A stretch of 14,012 bases of DNA from Rhodospirillales bacterium (GTDB lineage Bacteria > Pseudomonadota > Alphaproteobacteria > Rhodospirillales > Casp-alpha2). Positions 8,288 to 14,012 of the stretch are shown one piece after another. Under the pieces are notes generated by a model that did not search any database, was not told the origin of the DNA, and saw nothing but the letters and a program-made list of their open reading frames with translations. Location of the stretch: positions 1 to 14,012 of the forward strand of contig JAJFIE010000356.1 in the NCBI GenBank assembly GCA_021775275.1, read 5' to 3'. The number at the start of each line of letters is the position of its first letter. Within the stretch, counting starts at the first letter, position 1. Made by a program: the position numbers and the translations under genes.

Positions 8288-8746
8288 TCACGGCGCCATT
8301 TCCTTTTTTTCCAATTCGGCCAGAGCCCCTTCCGTCTTGGCGAGATGGCCTAACCCCATGCCTTTCAGGACATGATCCGCCTTGGTGAACTGGATATTGG
8401 TATACGTGGTGATCTCCACACGGTTGCCCCAGGGATCAAGGAAATCGAGAAACCGCCCATCGAGGAACTCGATACCCATGGCCTCCAGGGTTTCGCGAGC
8501 CAGTTCCTTGTCATCCACGGCGATACCGAAATGGCGGTTTTCATCGGGGCCCTGATTGCGTCCCAGGGCAAAATTGATGAATTGATCACCGAAGTAAATA
8601 AATGCGGCGGTTTTGTTCCGGCTTTCAATCTCGAAATCAATGAAGTTACCGTAAAACGCCAACGCCTCATCAATATCGCCGACTTCAAGCGCCACATGAT
8701 TGATGCCAACCGCTCTGGCCTTTGGTTTATCTGCGTTTTTTGTCAT
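8288..8746 (-). CDS. VOC-family (glyoxalase/dioxygenase fold) protein
   Basis: Single-module vicinal-oxygen-chelate protein of 152 residues. The metal triad appears as His17 (INHVALEVGD), His72 (RHFGIAVDD) and Glu111 (GNRVEIT), with the DPWGNRVE strand typical of glyoxalase, dioxygenase and bleomycin-resistance relatives. One module has only one beta-alpha-beta-beta-beta pair, so an active site normally needs a dimer. The C-terminal 40 residues (TKADHVLKGMGLGHLAKTEG and a Glu/Lys-rich tail) extend past the fold and are not diagnostic. The ATG at 8746 has GGAG six bases upstream. The gene is convergent with the RND pump (15 bases between stops) and divergent from the ArsR-family regulator, so that regulator may control it. 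The reaction and substrate cannot be told. Confidence 0.85.
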   Translation of the reverse strand: MTKNADKPKARAVGINHVALEVGDIDEALAFYGNFIDFEIESRNKTAAFIYFGDQFINFALGRNQGPDENRHFGIAVDDKELARETLEAMGIEFLDGRFLDFLDPWGNRVEITTYTNIQFTKADHVLKGMGLGHLAKTEGALAELEKKEMAP

Positions 8747-8810
8747 CTGCCTCTCCCTGGCTACAGCCTCTCATGTAAGCAGTTCTATACATAATCACCA
8801 GTCCTCACTT

Positions 8811-8826
8811 ATTACATGAATGTGAT
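8811..8826. promoter_or_regulatory. Candidate operator palindrome in the VOC/ArsR divergent region
   Basis: ATTACAT-GA-ATGTGAT is a 16-base inverted repeat with six of seven arm positions paired. It lies 64 bases before the VOC start and about 80 before the ArsR-family start, where a site shared by both directions would be expected. ArsR-family dimers usually bind 12-2-12 or similar AT-rich palindromes, so this is a reasonable candidate for self-regulation. Confidence 0.4.
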
Positions 8827-8907
8827 TTGCGCGGATTTTGTTTGGCTCGTTATGCTCTTGCCACTTGGAATTCGCACCACGCGAACACGGGCTGACGGCT
8901 TTTGGCA

Positions 8908-9237
8908 ATGAAACATATGGCAATTGAACATCTGGAAGATAACGTCCGGGATGCCAGCGCCCTGTTGAGAGCCATGGGCAATCCCCACCGGCTGATCATT
9001 TTGTGTCATCTTTCCCAAGGCGAGGTTTCTGTCGGTGATCTGGAACCATACGTCGGTTTGAGCCAGTCCGCCCTGTCGCAACACCTGGCAAGGCTCCGCC
9101 GCGACGATCTGGTTGCTACCCGCCGGGACGCCCAGACGATTTATTATTCGCTCGCTGATGAAAACGCCGCGACCCTGATCGATGTCTTGTGCAACATGTA
9201 CCTAGAAGGAAAAACGGTGATGCGCCGGAACTCCTGA
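8908..9237 (+). CDS. ArsR-family transcriptional regulator, BigR/SqrR-like
   Basis: Winged-helix repressor of 109 residues from the ATG at 8908. Alternatives are TTG 8902 and ATG 8917; none has a clear Shine-Dalgarno. The fold is visible as the MGNPHRLIILCHLSQGEVSVGDL helices (about 23-45), the recognition helix LSQSALSQHLARLR (51-64) and the wing VATRRDAQTIYYSL (69-82). The metal-binding ELCVCDL motif of ArsR/SmtB is absent. It resembles the sulfide and persulfide sensors BigR and SqrR, including Cys33 in the LIILCHL helix. Their second cysteine, 66 residues on, is Leu99 here; the only other Cys is Cys95, four residues earlier. It may regulate the divergent VOC gene; no sulfide-oxidation gene is in view. 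The LysR gene converges from the other side after an 88-base gap with no clear terminator. Confidence 0.88.
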   Translation: MKHMAIEHLEDNVRDASALLRAMGNPHRLIILCHLSQGEVSVGDLEPYVGLSQSALSQHLARLRRDDLVATRRDAQTIYYSLADENAATLIDVLCNMYLEGKTVMRRNS

Positions 9238-9325
9238 AGGCGTGTTTCAGGTTGCCGGGAATAACGAGTTTGGAATTCGGCAGCTTATCGGTGATCAACC
9301 GGTTGAGACGCGGATTGCAGGCGAC

Positions 9326-10198
9326 CTACGATGCAGCCTCGTCCGTGATCCAGTCACGAAAAGCCTTTAGCTCCGGAATGTTGAGAGCGCCTCGTGGATA
9401 GGCCAGAAAGTAGCCATAGTTGTCGAGTTCGACTGTCGAAACCCGGAACAACCGGCCTGCCGTCAGTTCAGATGCGATCAATCCGTCATTCAACGCCGCG
9501 CCCTGACCATCGATAACGGCTTGAACCCGCACGTTCGGATCGGGGATGACCAGATCGCCATCACCGGATCGATAGGGAAATTCCGCCGCCTGATGCCAAT
9601 CAGACCACGCCTGACTGCCATCGCGGTCATGCAGCAGAGGGATGTCTGGCCAAGCCGTATCCAGACCTGATTCATTCACACGTTGATTGATTACCGCACC
9701 GACCGTCGGAAAAGCAGGGCACGGGAACAGCAACTCGATCTCCATATCCGTCCACTCGCCCTTGCCCCAGCGAATAGCCATATCGATGTTCTGTGTTCGC
9801 AGATTGATGAGGTTGATCAACGGCTGGAGACGCAGACCGATACGGGGATGACCAGCGATAAAAGTCATAAGGCGGGGCGACAACCACCGCGAGGCAAAAT
9901 AGGTCGACATACCGATGGTAATGCGCGTCGTGCTCTCGCCCCGAATTTGGTCGATGTCCCGCTCCATGTCACGGAAGGCCGGGCGGGAGATATCCCAGAG
10001 CTTTTTCCCCTTCTCGGTCAGCACGATACCCCGATGCTGTCGGGTGAAGACTTGAAAACCGAGTTCTTTTTCCAGTTGGCTAATTTGATAGCTTACAGCG
10101 CCCTTGGTTAGATTCAATTCGTCCGCAGCCGCCGTGAAACTGAGATAGCGGGCCACCACATTAAAAAACCGCAAGCTGTCATAGGATCGGAAGCGCAT
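9326..10198 (-). CDS. LysR-family transcriptional regulator, GcvA-like
   Basis: DNA-binding regulator of 290 residues. The N-terminal winged HTH is at about 5-62 (SFTAAADELNLTKGAVSYQISQLEKELG, then FTRQHRGIVLTEKG), joined by a linker helix to the effector domain. The start of that domain, ITIGMSTYFASRWLSPRLMTF (about 93-113), is characteristic of the GcvA subgroup, whose founder controls glycine cleavage. The C-terminal part ends with the usual FRDWI helix. The gene diverges from the MttB-family gene over 162 bases that contain a dyad, so LysR-type control of that unit together with self-repression is the natural reading. The effector is not readable from the sequence; a one-carbon or glycine-related ligand would fit both the subgroup and the neighbour but is inference. 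The ATG at 10198 has no strong Shine-Dalgarno. Confidence 0.92.
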   Translation of the reverse strand: MRFRSYDSLRFFNVVARYLSFTAAADELNLTKGAVSYQISQLEKELGFQVFTRQHRGIVLTEKGKKLWDISRPAFRDMERDIDQIRGESTTRITIGMSTYFASRWLSPRLMTFIAGHPRIGLRLQPLINLINLRTQNIDMAIRWGKGEWTDMEIELLFPCPAFPTVGAVINQRVNESGLDTAWPDIPLLHDRDGSQAWSDWHQAAEFPYRSGDGDLVIPDPNVRVQAVIDGQGAALNDGLIASELTAGRLFRVSTVELDNYGYFLAYPRGALNIPELKAFRDWITDEAAS

Positions 10199-10227
10199 TC
10201 TATGCGTTTAATATTTTTGAACCAAAT

Positions 10228-10249
10228 GCGCAAATCATTTGAATTGCGC
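10228..10249. promoter_or_regulatory. Candidate LysR operator between the LysR and MttB-family genes
   Basis: Perfect arms GCGCAA (10228-10233) and TTGCGC (10244-10249) flank ten bases, and a second perfect dyad CAAAT-C-ATTTG (10231-10241) overlaps it. The site starts 30 bases upstream of the LysR ATG and ends 111 bases before the MttB-family start. That is a usual place for a LysR recognition site serving both directions. Confidence 0.45.
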
Positions 10250-10360
10250 CATGACTGGATTCGTTGTTTGTATACCTGCCTCACAAGCAAATCTATTACG
10301 CCTTTCCCAGCGTGACGGTTCACTGAATTATGAATAAATTTTTTGCACACCAGGTTTGGA

Positions 10361-11929
10361 ATGATTGGCTCTGACGTTGATTATCAGAAAACTCCTTCGA
10401 TGAAGAGAGAACGGCGTGGCGGACGAGCGGCGCGCAAAAAACGCCGGTCCGCGGGTGGAAGAGTCGCTGCCCCCGCCGTCATGCGCCGCACCATTCCGGT
10501 TTACGAAATTCTCGATGAAAAGGCATTGCAAACGCTTGAAAATCACGCCGAATGGATCTTGCGTGAAATCGGTGTCGAGTTCCGCGGCGATGAAGAAGCA
10601 TTGCGGCTTTTCAAGGAAGCGGGGGCGACAGTCGCAGGACAACGTGTGCGGTTTGATACGGGGATGGCCAGGGCGCTTTGTTCCACAGCGCCAAAGAGTT
10701 TTCGCATGGTCAGTCGCGATCCGGCCTCATCGATCACACTTGGTGACGATCATGTTGTTTTCATGCCGGGATACGGCTCCCCCTTTGTGACGGACATTGA
10801 TCACGGTCGCCGCTATGCGACGATTGAGGACTTCCGGAACTTCGTCAAACTTACATATGCTTCGCCGTGGCTTAACCATTCAGGTGGCACGGTTTGCGAA
10901 CCCGTTGACCTGCCCGTCAACAAGCGGCACCTGGATATGGTCTATACTCACCTGCGTTATTCCACCAAGCCCTTCATGGGGGGCGTGACGGCGCCGGAGC
11001 GGGCCGAAGATTCCGTCGCCATGGCGCGGTTGGCGTTCGGCGATGCCTACCTCGAAGAAAACTGCGTGATCCAGGGCAACATCAATATCAATTCTCCGCT
11101 GGTTTACGATGGCGTCATGTCAAGCGCGCTGAGAATCTATGCCGCAGCCAATCAGAGCGTCGCCGTGTCGCCAGCCATCTTCGGCGGCGCCATGGGGCCG
11201 GTGACCCAACCAGCCGTGCTGGCGCAGACCCACGCCGAAACCATGGCCGGTATCGCGTTAAGTCAACTGGTTCGCAAGGGGACGCCGGTTGTTTACGGTA
11301 ATTTCAACACGACCATAAACCTGAAGACCGGTGCACCGACATTCGGCACGCCGGAGGCCAATCTTCATACATTTGCGTTCGCCCAGCTCGGCCGACGGTT
11401 GGGGGTGCCTGTGCGGTGCGGCGGTCAGCTTACCGCCTCGAATCTTGCGGATGGGCAAGCCATGCAGGAATCCGCCGATTGCATGATGGCTGGTATCCTG
11501 GCTGGCTCGAACTTCGTCTTTCACGCTGCCGGTTGGCTCGAAGGCGGCCTGACCATGGGTTATGAGAAATTTATCATGGACCTGGATCATTGCGGCATGA
11601 TGCTTCGCATGATCGGTGGGCTGACCGTTGATGAGAACGGGCTGGCGGCAGACGCCTATCGGGAAGCCGGGCCCGGCGAGGCGTTCTTTGGAACCGCACA
11701 CACCATGGCGAATTTCGAAACCGCCAACTACATGTCTGAATTGTCCAGCGGCGACTCCTATGAACAATGGATGGAAGACGGCGCAAAGGACATGCAACAG
11801 AGGGCAAACCGGCGCTGGAAAGAGATGCTGGCCGATTATCAACCTCCACCTCTGGACCCGGCGATTGACGAAGCCCTGCAAGACTTCATGGCGCGAAAAA
11901 AATCGGAAACGCCCGACCAATGGTATTAA
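10361..11929 (+). CDS. Trimethylamine methyltransferase (MttB) superfamily protein, non-pyrrolysine
   Basis: MttB-superfamily TIM-barrel protein of 522 residues. Studied non-pyrrolysine members (for example MtgB) demethylate quaternary amines such as glycine betaine, passing the methyl group to a cobalamin protein; many others are unassigned. Family features: a basic N-terminal RGGRAARKKRR stretch, GVEFRGDEEALRLFKEAGA, FMPGYGSPFVTD, GGAMGPVTQPAVLAQTHAE (about 275-293) and TGAPTFGTPEANLHTFAFAQLGRRLGVPVRCGG (about 323-355). The reading frame has no internal amber codon, so pyrrolysine is excluded. AGG six bases before the ATG at 10361 supports this start; TTG 10343 and ATG 10400 are alternatives. 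A cupin gene follows 35 bases after the stop and a LysR gene diverges upstream. No corrinoid-binding protein or corrinoid:folate methyltransferase is adjacent. The substrate is unknown. Confidence 0.9.
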   Translation: MIGSDVDYQKTPSMKRERRGGRAARKKRRSAGGRVAAPAVMRRTIPVYEILDEKALQTLENHAEWILREIGVEFRGDEEALRLFKEAGATVAGQRVRFDTGMARALCSTAPKSFRMVSRDPASSITLGDDHVVFMPGYGSPFVTDIDHGRRYATIEDFRNFVKLTYASPWLNHSGGTVCEPVDLPVNKRHLDMVYTHLRYSTKPFMGGVTAPERAEDSVAMARLAFGDAYLEENCVIQGNININSPLVYDGVMSSALRIYAAANQSVAVSPAIFGGAMGPVTQPAVLAQTHAETMAGIALSQLVRKGTPVVYGNFNTTINLKTGAPTFGTPEANLHTFAFAQLGRRLGVPVRCGGQLTASNLADGQAMQESADCMMAGILAGSNFVFHAAGWLEGGLTMGYEKFIMDLDHCGMMLRMIGGLTVDENGLAADAYREAGPGEAFFGTAHTMANFETANYMSELSSGDSYEQWMEDGAKDMQQRANRRWKEMLADYQPPPLDPAIDEALQDFMARKKSETPDQWY

Positions 11930-11951
11930 CGGCCACCTCACCTCATCAATA

Positions 11952-11957
11952 AAGGAG
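11952..11957 (+). promoter_or_regulatory. Strong ribosome binding site of the cupin gene
   Basis: AAGGAG lies seven bases before the ATG at 11965. It is the strongest Shine-Dalgarno sequence in this part of the window and stands in the 35-base gap after the MttB-family stop. It implies independent, probably more abundant, translation of the cupin protein from the shared transcript. Confidence 0.75.
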
Positions 11958-11964
11958 TTAAACA

Positions 11965-12348
11965 ATGAGCAATCTCAAATGTGTTCGCATTCCCACCACC
12001 GCCAAAGTCGATGGCCTTGAGCCGACAGACTATATTTCACCGGAAGCGCTGCAATCAGGGGACCCACAGGAACGTGGGCGCAGTTTCTACGAAGATCAGA
12101 CCGGACAACTCGACGCGGGCGTCTGGCAATGCGAGCCCAACCGGCACGTTCTCGAGCCCTCACCGTATGATGAATTTGTTTACCTGCTCGAAGGCCACAT
12201 TGACGTCATTGACGATGAAGGCGGTGTGGAGACGTACAAGGCCGGTGACAGCTTCGTGATGCCGCGTGGATGCAAATGTACATGGGATGTCAAGGAGGCG
12301 GTGCGCAAACTGTATGTCGTGCTAACGGCGGAGACATACCGGGACTGA
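11965..12348 (+). CDS. Cupin-domain protein (Cupin_3/DUF861 type)
   Basis: Small cytosolic beta-barrel protein of 127 residues. The cupin core runs from about 48 to 122. Motif 1 reads RHVLEPSPYDEFVYLLEG (60-77), and motif 2 reads GDSFVMPRGCKCTWDVKEAVRKLYVV (94-119). The PRGxKxTWxVxExxRK pattern is the DUF861 signature. The classical HxH pair of metal-binding cupins is not there; His61 and Glu70 remain as possible ligands, and Trp107 replaces the motif-2 His. Such proteins may bind or isomerise small amine or amide compounds, but function in this subgroup is largely unassigned. It is downstream of the MttB-family gene on the same strand, so it probably acts in the same pathway. The stop at 12348 is followed by a 54-base convergent gap. 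Confidence 0.87.
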   Translation: MSNLKCVRIPTTAKVDGLEPTDYISPEALQSGDPQERGRSFYEDQTGQLDAGVWQCEPNRHVLEPSPYDEFVYLLEGHIDVIDDEGGVETYKAGDSFVMPRGCKCTWDVKEAVRKLYVVLTAETYRD

Positions 12349-12367
12349 AGATGCGCGACGGTGGATT

Positions 12368-12392
12368 CCCGACAAGACAAGACCCGACAAGA
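12368..12392. repeat. Short direct repeat in the cupin 3' gap
   Basis: CCCGACAAGA occurs twice (12368-12377 and 12383-12392), offset by 15 bases, in the convergent gap between the cupin gene and the unknown helical-protein gene. A distant GTCGGG copy (12412-12417), inside the end of the convergent gene, could pair with CCCGAC, but the loop is long and there is no U-run, so it is not a convincing terminator. Confidence 0.4.
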
Positions 12393-12402
12393 TTAAGAAC
12401 GG

Positions 12403-13173
12403 TCACGCCGGGTCGGGAACCAACCGTTCCTGGGCGACAATCCAGCGGATTTCTTCTTTCACCATATCGATATGGTGGGAGGACTCTGCGTTCAGCACGG
12501 ATGCCAGAATGGCCACACGAACGGGTTTCGGCATGCGGTGGAAGTTCTCCAGCATCAGGAACTTGACGCTGGGCCGCACGTTTTCGGATAACAGTAAACT
12601 CAGCACCAGCCGCTTGCGGATATCGTTACGCAGGTTTCCGGCTTCCGTCAGCTCGAAAAATTCGAGAACGAACTCACGCGGCGCAATGGTTCCATCCATG
12701 AGGCCGCGCAGGTTTTCCCGGAGCGCCATGGTGAACTGCTGGCGCGTGCGGACGATAAATTCGTTTGCGTGACGGCGAATGCGGGAAATTGCATCGGGAT
12801 CAAAGGCGCTTTCGGTCACCAGTGAGACGCATTCGCGGACCAGTGGGTGCTTGCTCGTCTCTCCAACCACCTGGATCACGCCCGAGACCAGTTTATTGGT
12901 GCGACCAAGCGGACTGAGACGGGTGATGGCGGCAATGGACATGGGGGCTTCCGGATCACGCGTCGCCAACATGGCAAGCGGCAAGGGATCTTCCATGGCG
13001 CTCAGATCAAGACCGTTGTTCAGCAGATACTCGGGCAGCAGAATGCGATCATTCTCGCCCGGCATGCACACTGGATCGCCATCATGATAGTTTTTCTTGA
13101 TGCGGAGGGCCGCCTGTAACCCGGCCTGGGTTACCCCCAGAGATTTATCATCCATCTGTGTCTTGTATCCCAA
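12403..13173 (-). CDS. Conserved-looking all-helical protein of unknown function
   Basis: I do not recognise this 256-residue protein. It has no signal peptide and no long hydrophobic segment, and its composition suggests helices throughout: DPLPLAMLATRD and SIAAITRLSPLGRTNKLVSGVIQVVG (about 60-105), RIRRHANEFIVRTRQQFTMALRENLRGLMDG (about 130-162), and the C-terminal KRLVLSLLLSENVRPSVKFLMLENFHRMPKPVRVAILASVLN (about 187-230). The arrangement suggests a helical-repeat or dimerising protein rather than an enzyme; no catalytic motif is apparent. It follows the HTH gene: from the TTG at 13173 the gap is only 12 bases, with AGGA about four bases before it; the in-frame ATG at 13155 is an equally possible start. 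The two genes probably form an operon and the proteins may act together. Confidence 0.8.
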   Translation of the reverse strand: MGYKTQMDDKSLGVTQAGLQAALRIKKNYHDGDPVCMPGENDRILLPEYLLNNGLDLSAMEDPLPLAMLATRDPEAPMSIAAITRLSPLGRTNKLVSGVIQVVGETSKHPLVRECVSLVTESAFDPDAISRIRRHANEFIVRTRQQFTMALRENLRGLMDGTIAPREFVLEFFELTEAGNLRNDIRKRLVLSLLLSENVRPSVKFLMLENFHRMPKPVRVAILASVLNAESSHHIDMVKEEIRWIVAQERLVPDPA

Positions 13174-13185
13174 AAAATCCTATTC

Positions 13186-13623
13186 TCACGGCGCCACCGT
13201 CTCGTCATGGCCCGCCGTATGCATGGATGTCGGCACTGTACCGTTTGTCTGAAACCAGTCGCGGTAGAGCCGCGCACCGGCGTGGATCACATCCGCAGCA
13301 AGTGTTGCGGTGAATACTTCTTGTTGGTGCAACAGTCGGCGCATGGTCGTTAATTGCTCATCCAGCGCACTGTCCCAACGGGCGCCGATATCATCAAATC
13401 TTCGTTCCAGCGTTTCTGCGTCTTCAATCAGATGCGCCAGGATCAGTGTCAGAAAGACCAGCGAGGCAGGTGGAATTTGCACCTTGCCGCTGCGCCATTT
13501 ACTGACTGTGGGGGCAGACACATTTAACATTTTGGCAATCGTCTTGGCCGGAACGCCTGCACACGCCAACCCTTCGAATACCGGTTGCTGTGCTGACCCA
13601 AAAAGGGGAGAAAAGCCATCCAT
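13186..13623 (-). CDS. Helix-turn-helix DNA-binding protein with C-terminal helical domain
   Basis: Predicted transcriptional regulator of 145 residues. An XRE/Cro-like HTH is clear at about 24-50 (VPAKTIAKMLNVSAPTVSKWRSGKVQIPP). After it come helical segments: SLVFLTLILAHLIEDAETLERRFDDIGARWDSALDEQLTTMRRLL (54-98) looks like a dimerisation helix or coiled coil, then HQQEVFTATLAADVIHAGARLYRDWF. The HTH lies near the N-terminus and the rest is probably for oligomerisation or partner binding. The ATG at 13623 has GAGGAG nine bases upstream. The helical unknown gene follows 12 bases after the stop, and a ROK sugar kinase diverges upstream. It could regulate itself, the kinase or both through the dyads at 13672-13770; this is inference from position. 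Confidence 0.85.
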   Translation of the reverse strand: MDGFSPLFGSAQQPVFEGLACAGVPAKTIAKMLNVSAPTVSKWRSGKVQIPPASLVFLTLILAHLIEDAETLERRFDDIGARWDSALDEQLTTMRRLLHQQEVFTATLAADVIHAGARLYRDWFQTNGTVPTSMHTAGHDETVAP

Positions 13624-13671
13624 CGGTCAAATCTCCTCAACTGAAGCATCCTGATTTACCCCGATACTTCT

Positions 13672-13686
13672 ACCCTGCTACAGGGT
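13672..13686. promoter_or_regulatory. Dyad symmetry before the HTH gene
   Basis: ACCCTG-CTA-CAGGGT has perfect six-base arms around three bases, 48 bases upstream of the HTH start. It may be an operator for self-repression or a hairpin in the leader RNA. Confidence 0.4.
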
Positions 13687-13691
13687 TCAAT

Positions 13692-13704
13692 CACAAACTT
13701 TGTG
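13692..13704. promoter_or_regulatory. Dyad symmetry in the HTH/ROK divergent region
   Basis: CACAAA-C-TTTGTG is a perfect 13-base palindrome with a single central base, near the middle of the intergenic region. A further weak dyad, CACTA-GATA-TAGTG, lies at 13722-13735. Both are candidate protein-binding sites; overlapping promoter boxes could not be assigned with confidence. Confidence 0.35.
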
Positions 13705-13753
13705 TGGCTCGTATGTATCAACACTAGATATAGTGGAGACGATTCCCCGGTTT

Positions 13754-13770
13754 TCCGGGAATTTCCCGGA
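13754..13770. promoter_or_regulatory. Perfect 17-base palindrome upstream of the ROK kinase gene
   Basis: TCCGGGAA-T-TTCCCGGA has perfect eight-base arms around one central base, ending 26 bases before the kinase ATG. A third near-copy of the half-site, ATTCCCCGG, begins 12 bases earlier at 13742, giving three half-sites in alternating orientation. This suggests an operator for cooperative repressor binding close to the transcription or translation start of the kinase gene. Confidence 0.5.
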
Positions 13771-13796
13771 TTAACCTCTGACTGTGAACGGATGAC

Positions 13797-14012
13797 ATGC
13801 GCATTGGAATAGATCTCGGCGGCACAAAGATGGAAGGAATCGCCCTCGATTCGGCAGGCAAGGAAATTGCCCGGAAACGGATATCCACACCAACCGACGG
13901 ATACGGCGCGACCGTTGATGCCGTGTGCGAACTGGTTCGTTTGCTGGAATCCGAAACCGGGCAACAGGGCAGCGTCGGCGTCGGTATCCCCGGCACCATT
14001 TCGCCGGCAACA
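13797..14012 (+). CDS. ROK-family sugar kinase, fructokinase-like (5' part; cut by window edge)
   Basis: First 72 codons of a ROK kinase, still open at the window end. It opens MRIGIDLGGTKMEGIALDSAG: DLGGTK (6-11) is the phosphate-binding loop of the ASKHA fold, and VGVGIPGTISPAT (about 60-72) is the next family landmark. The whole segment resembles E. coli Mak (manno(fructo)kinase) more than NagK or the NagC-type repressors: there is no N-terminal HTH, and the GIPGxISP motif is the Mak form. ROK fructokinases phosphorylate fructose or related hexoses in the cytosol. The ATG at 13797 has only a weak Shine-Dalgarno. It diverges from the HTH gene across 173 bases with several dyads. Full identification needs the missing C-terminal part, including the zinc-binding cysteines. 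Confidence 0.88.
   Translation, partial: MRIGIDLGGTKMEGIALDSAGKEIARKRISTPTDGYGATVDAVCELVRLLESETGQQGSVGVGIPGTISPAT

Noticed and set aside
7705..8388. Plus-strand open frame of 227 codons in another frame of the RND pump
   Set aside because: It lies inside the pump's TM8-12 coding region, runs into the convergent VOC gene and shows no domain.
9234..9250. Hairpin CTGAA/TTCAG at the end of the ArsR-family gene as a terminator
   Set aside because: Arms of five bases with no U-tract are too weak to call.
10361..11929. Pyrrolysine-containing MttB
   Set aside because: There is no in-frame amber codon in the gene, so it is a non-pyrrolysine member.
12382..12417. Possible bidirectional terminator from CCCGAC and GTCGGG
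   Set aside because: The loop is over 20 bases, one arm lies in coding sequence and no U-run follows.

Overview
The window reads as chromosome of an alphaproteobacterium. The basis is the xseB-ispA gene order, a GcvA-type LysR regulator, a non-pyrrolysine MttB-family protein paired with a cupin, and moderately GC-rich, tightly packed genes. Rhodospirillales-like is my best guess and is inference only. I see no rRNA, tRNA, CRISPR array, insertion sequence or phage gene. No gene-free stretch exceeds 300 bases; the longest is about 196.

Left block (63-3701, minus strand), in transcription order: a secreted seven-bladed WD40 propeller fused to a class I cytochrome c, a zinc-dependent histone-deacetylase-like amidohydrolase, xseB (exonuclease VII small subunit) and ispA (farnesyl diphosphate synthase). 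In alphaproteobacteria dxs often follows ispA; if present here it would lie beyond base 1. Middle block (3898-8272, plus strand): a two-gene RND efflux operon (periplasmic adaptor, then inner-membrane pump) diverging from the cytochrome gene across a 196-base region that holds plausible promoters for both sides. The pump ends 15 bases from a convergent VOC-fold gene, which itself diverges from a small ArsR-family regulator.

Right block: a GcvA-like LysR regulator (minus) diverges from a trimethylamine-methyltransferase-family gene and a cupin gene (plus). This looks like a small one-carbon or methylated-amine unit with its own regulator, but it has no corrinoid-protein gene in view. Next come a helix-turn-helix gene and an unrecognised all-helical protein (minus, apparent operon), diverging from a ROK sugar kinase (fructokinase-like) cut by the right edge. 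The HTH/ROK intergenic region holds several dyad symmetries that look like operators.

Most genes belong to known families. The points most worth a second look are the ArsR protein whose second cysteine is shifted by one helical turn relative to BigR/SqrR, the MttB-cupin-LysR unit without a corrinoid partner, the unknown helical protein with its HTH partner, the clustered palindromes before the ROK gene, and the altered proton-relay residues of the RND pump.
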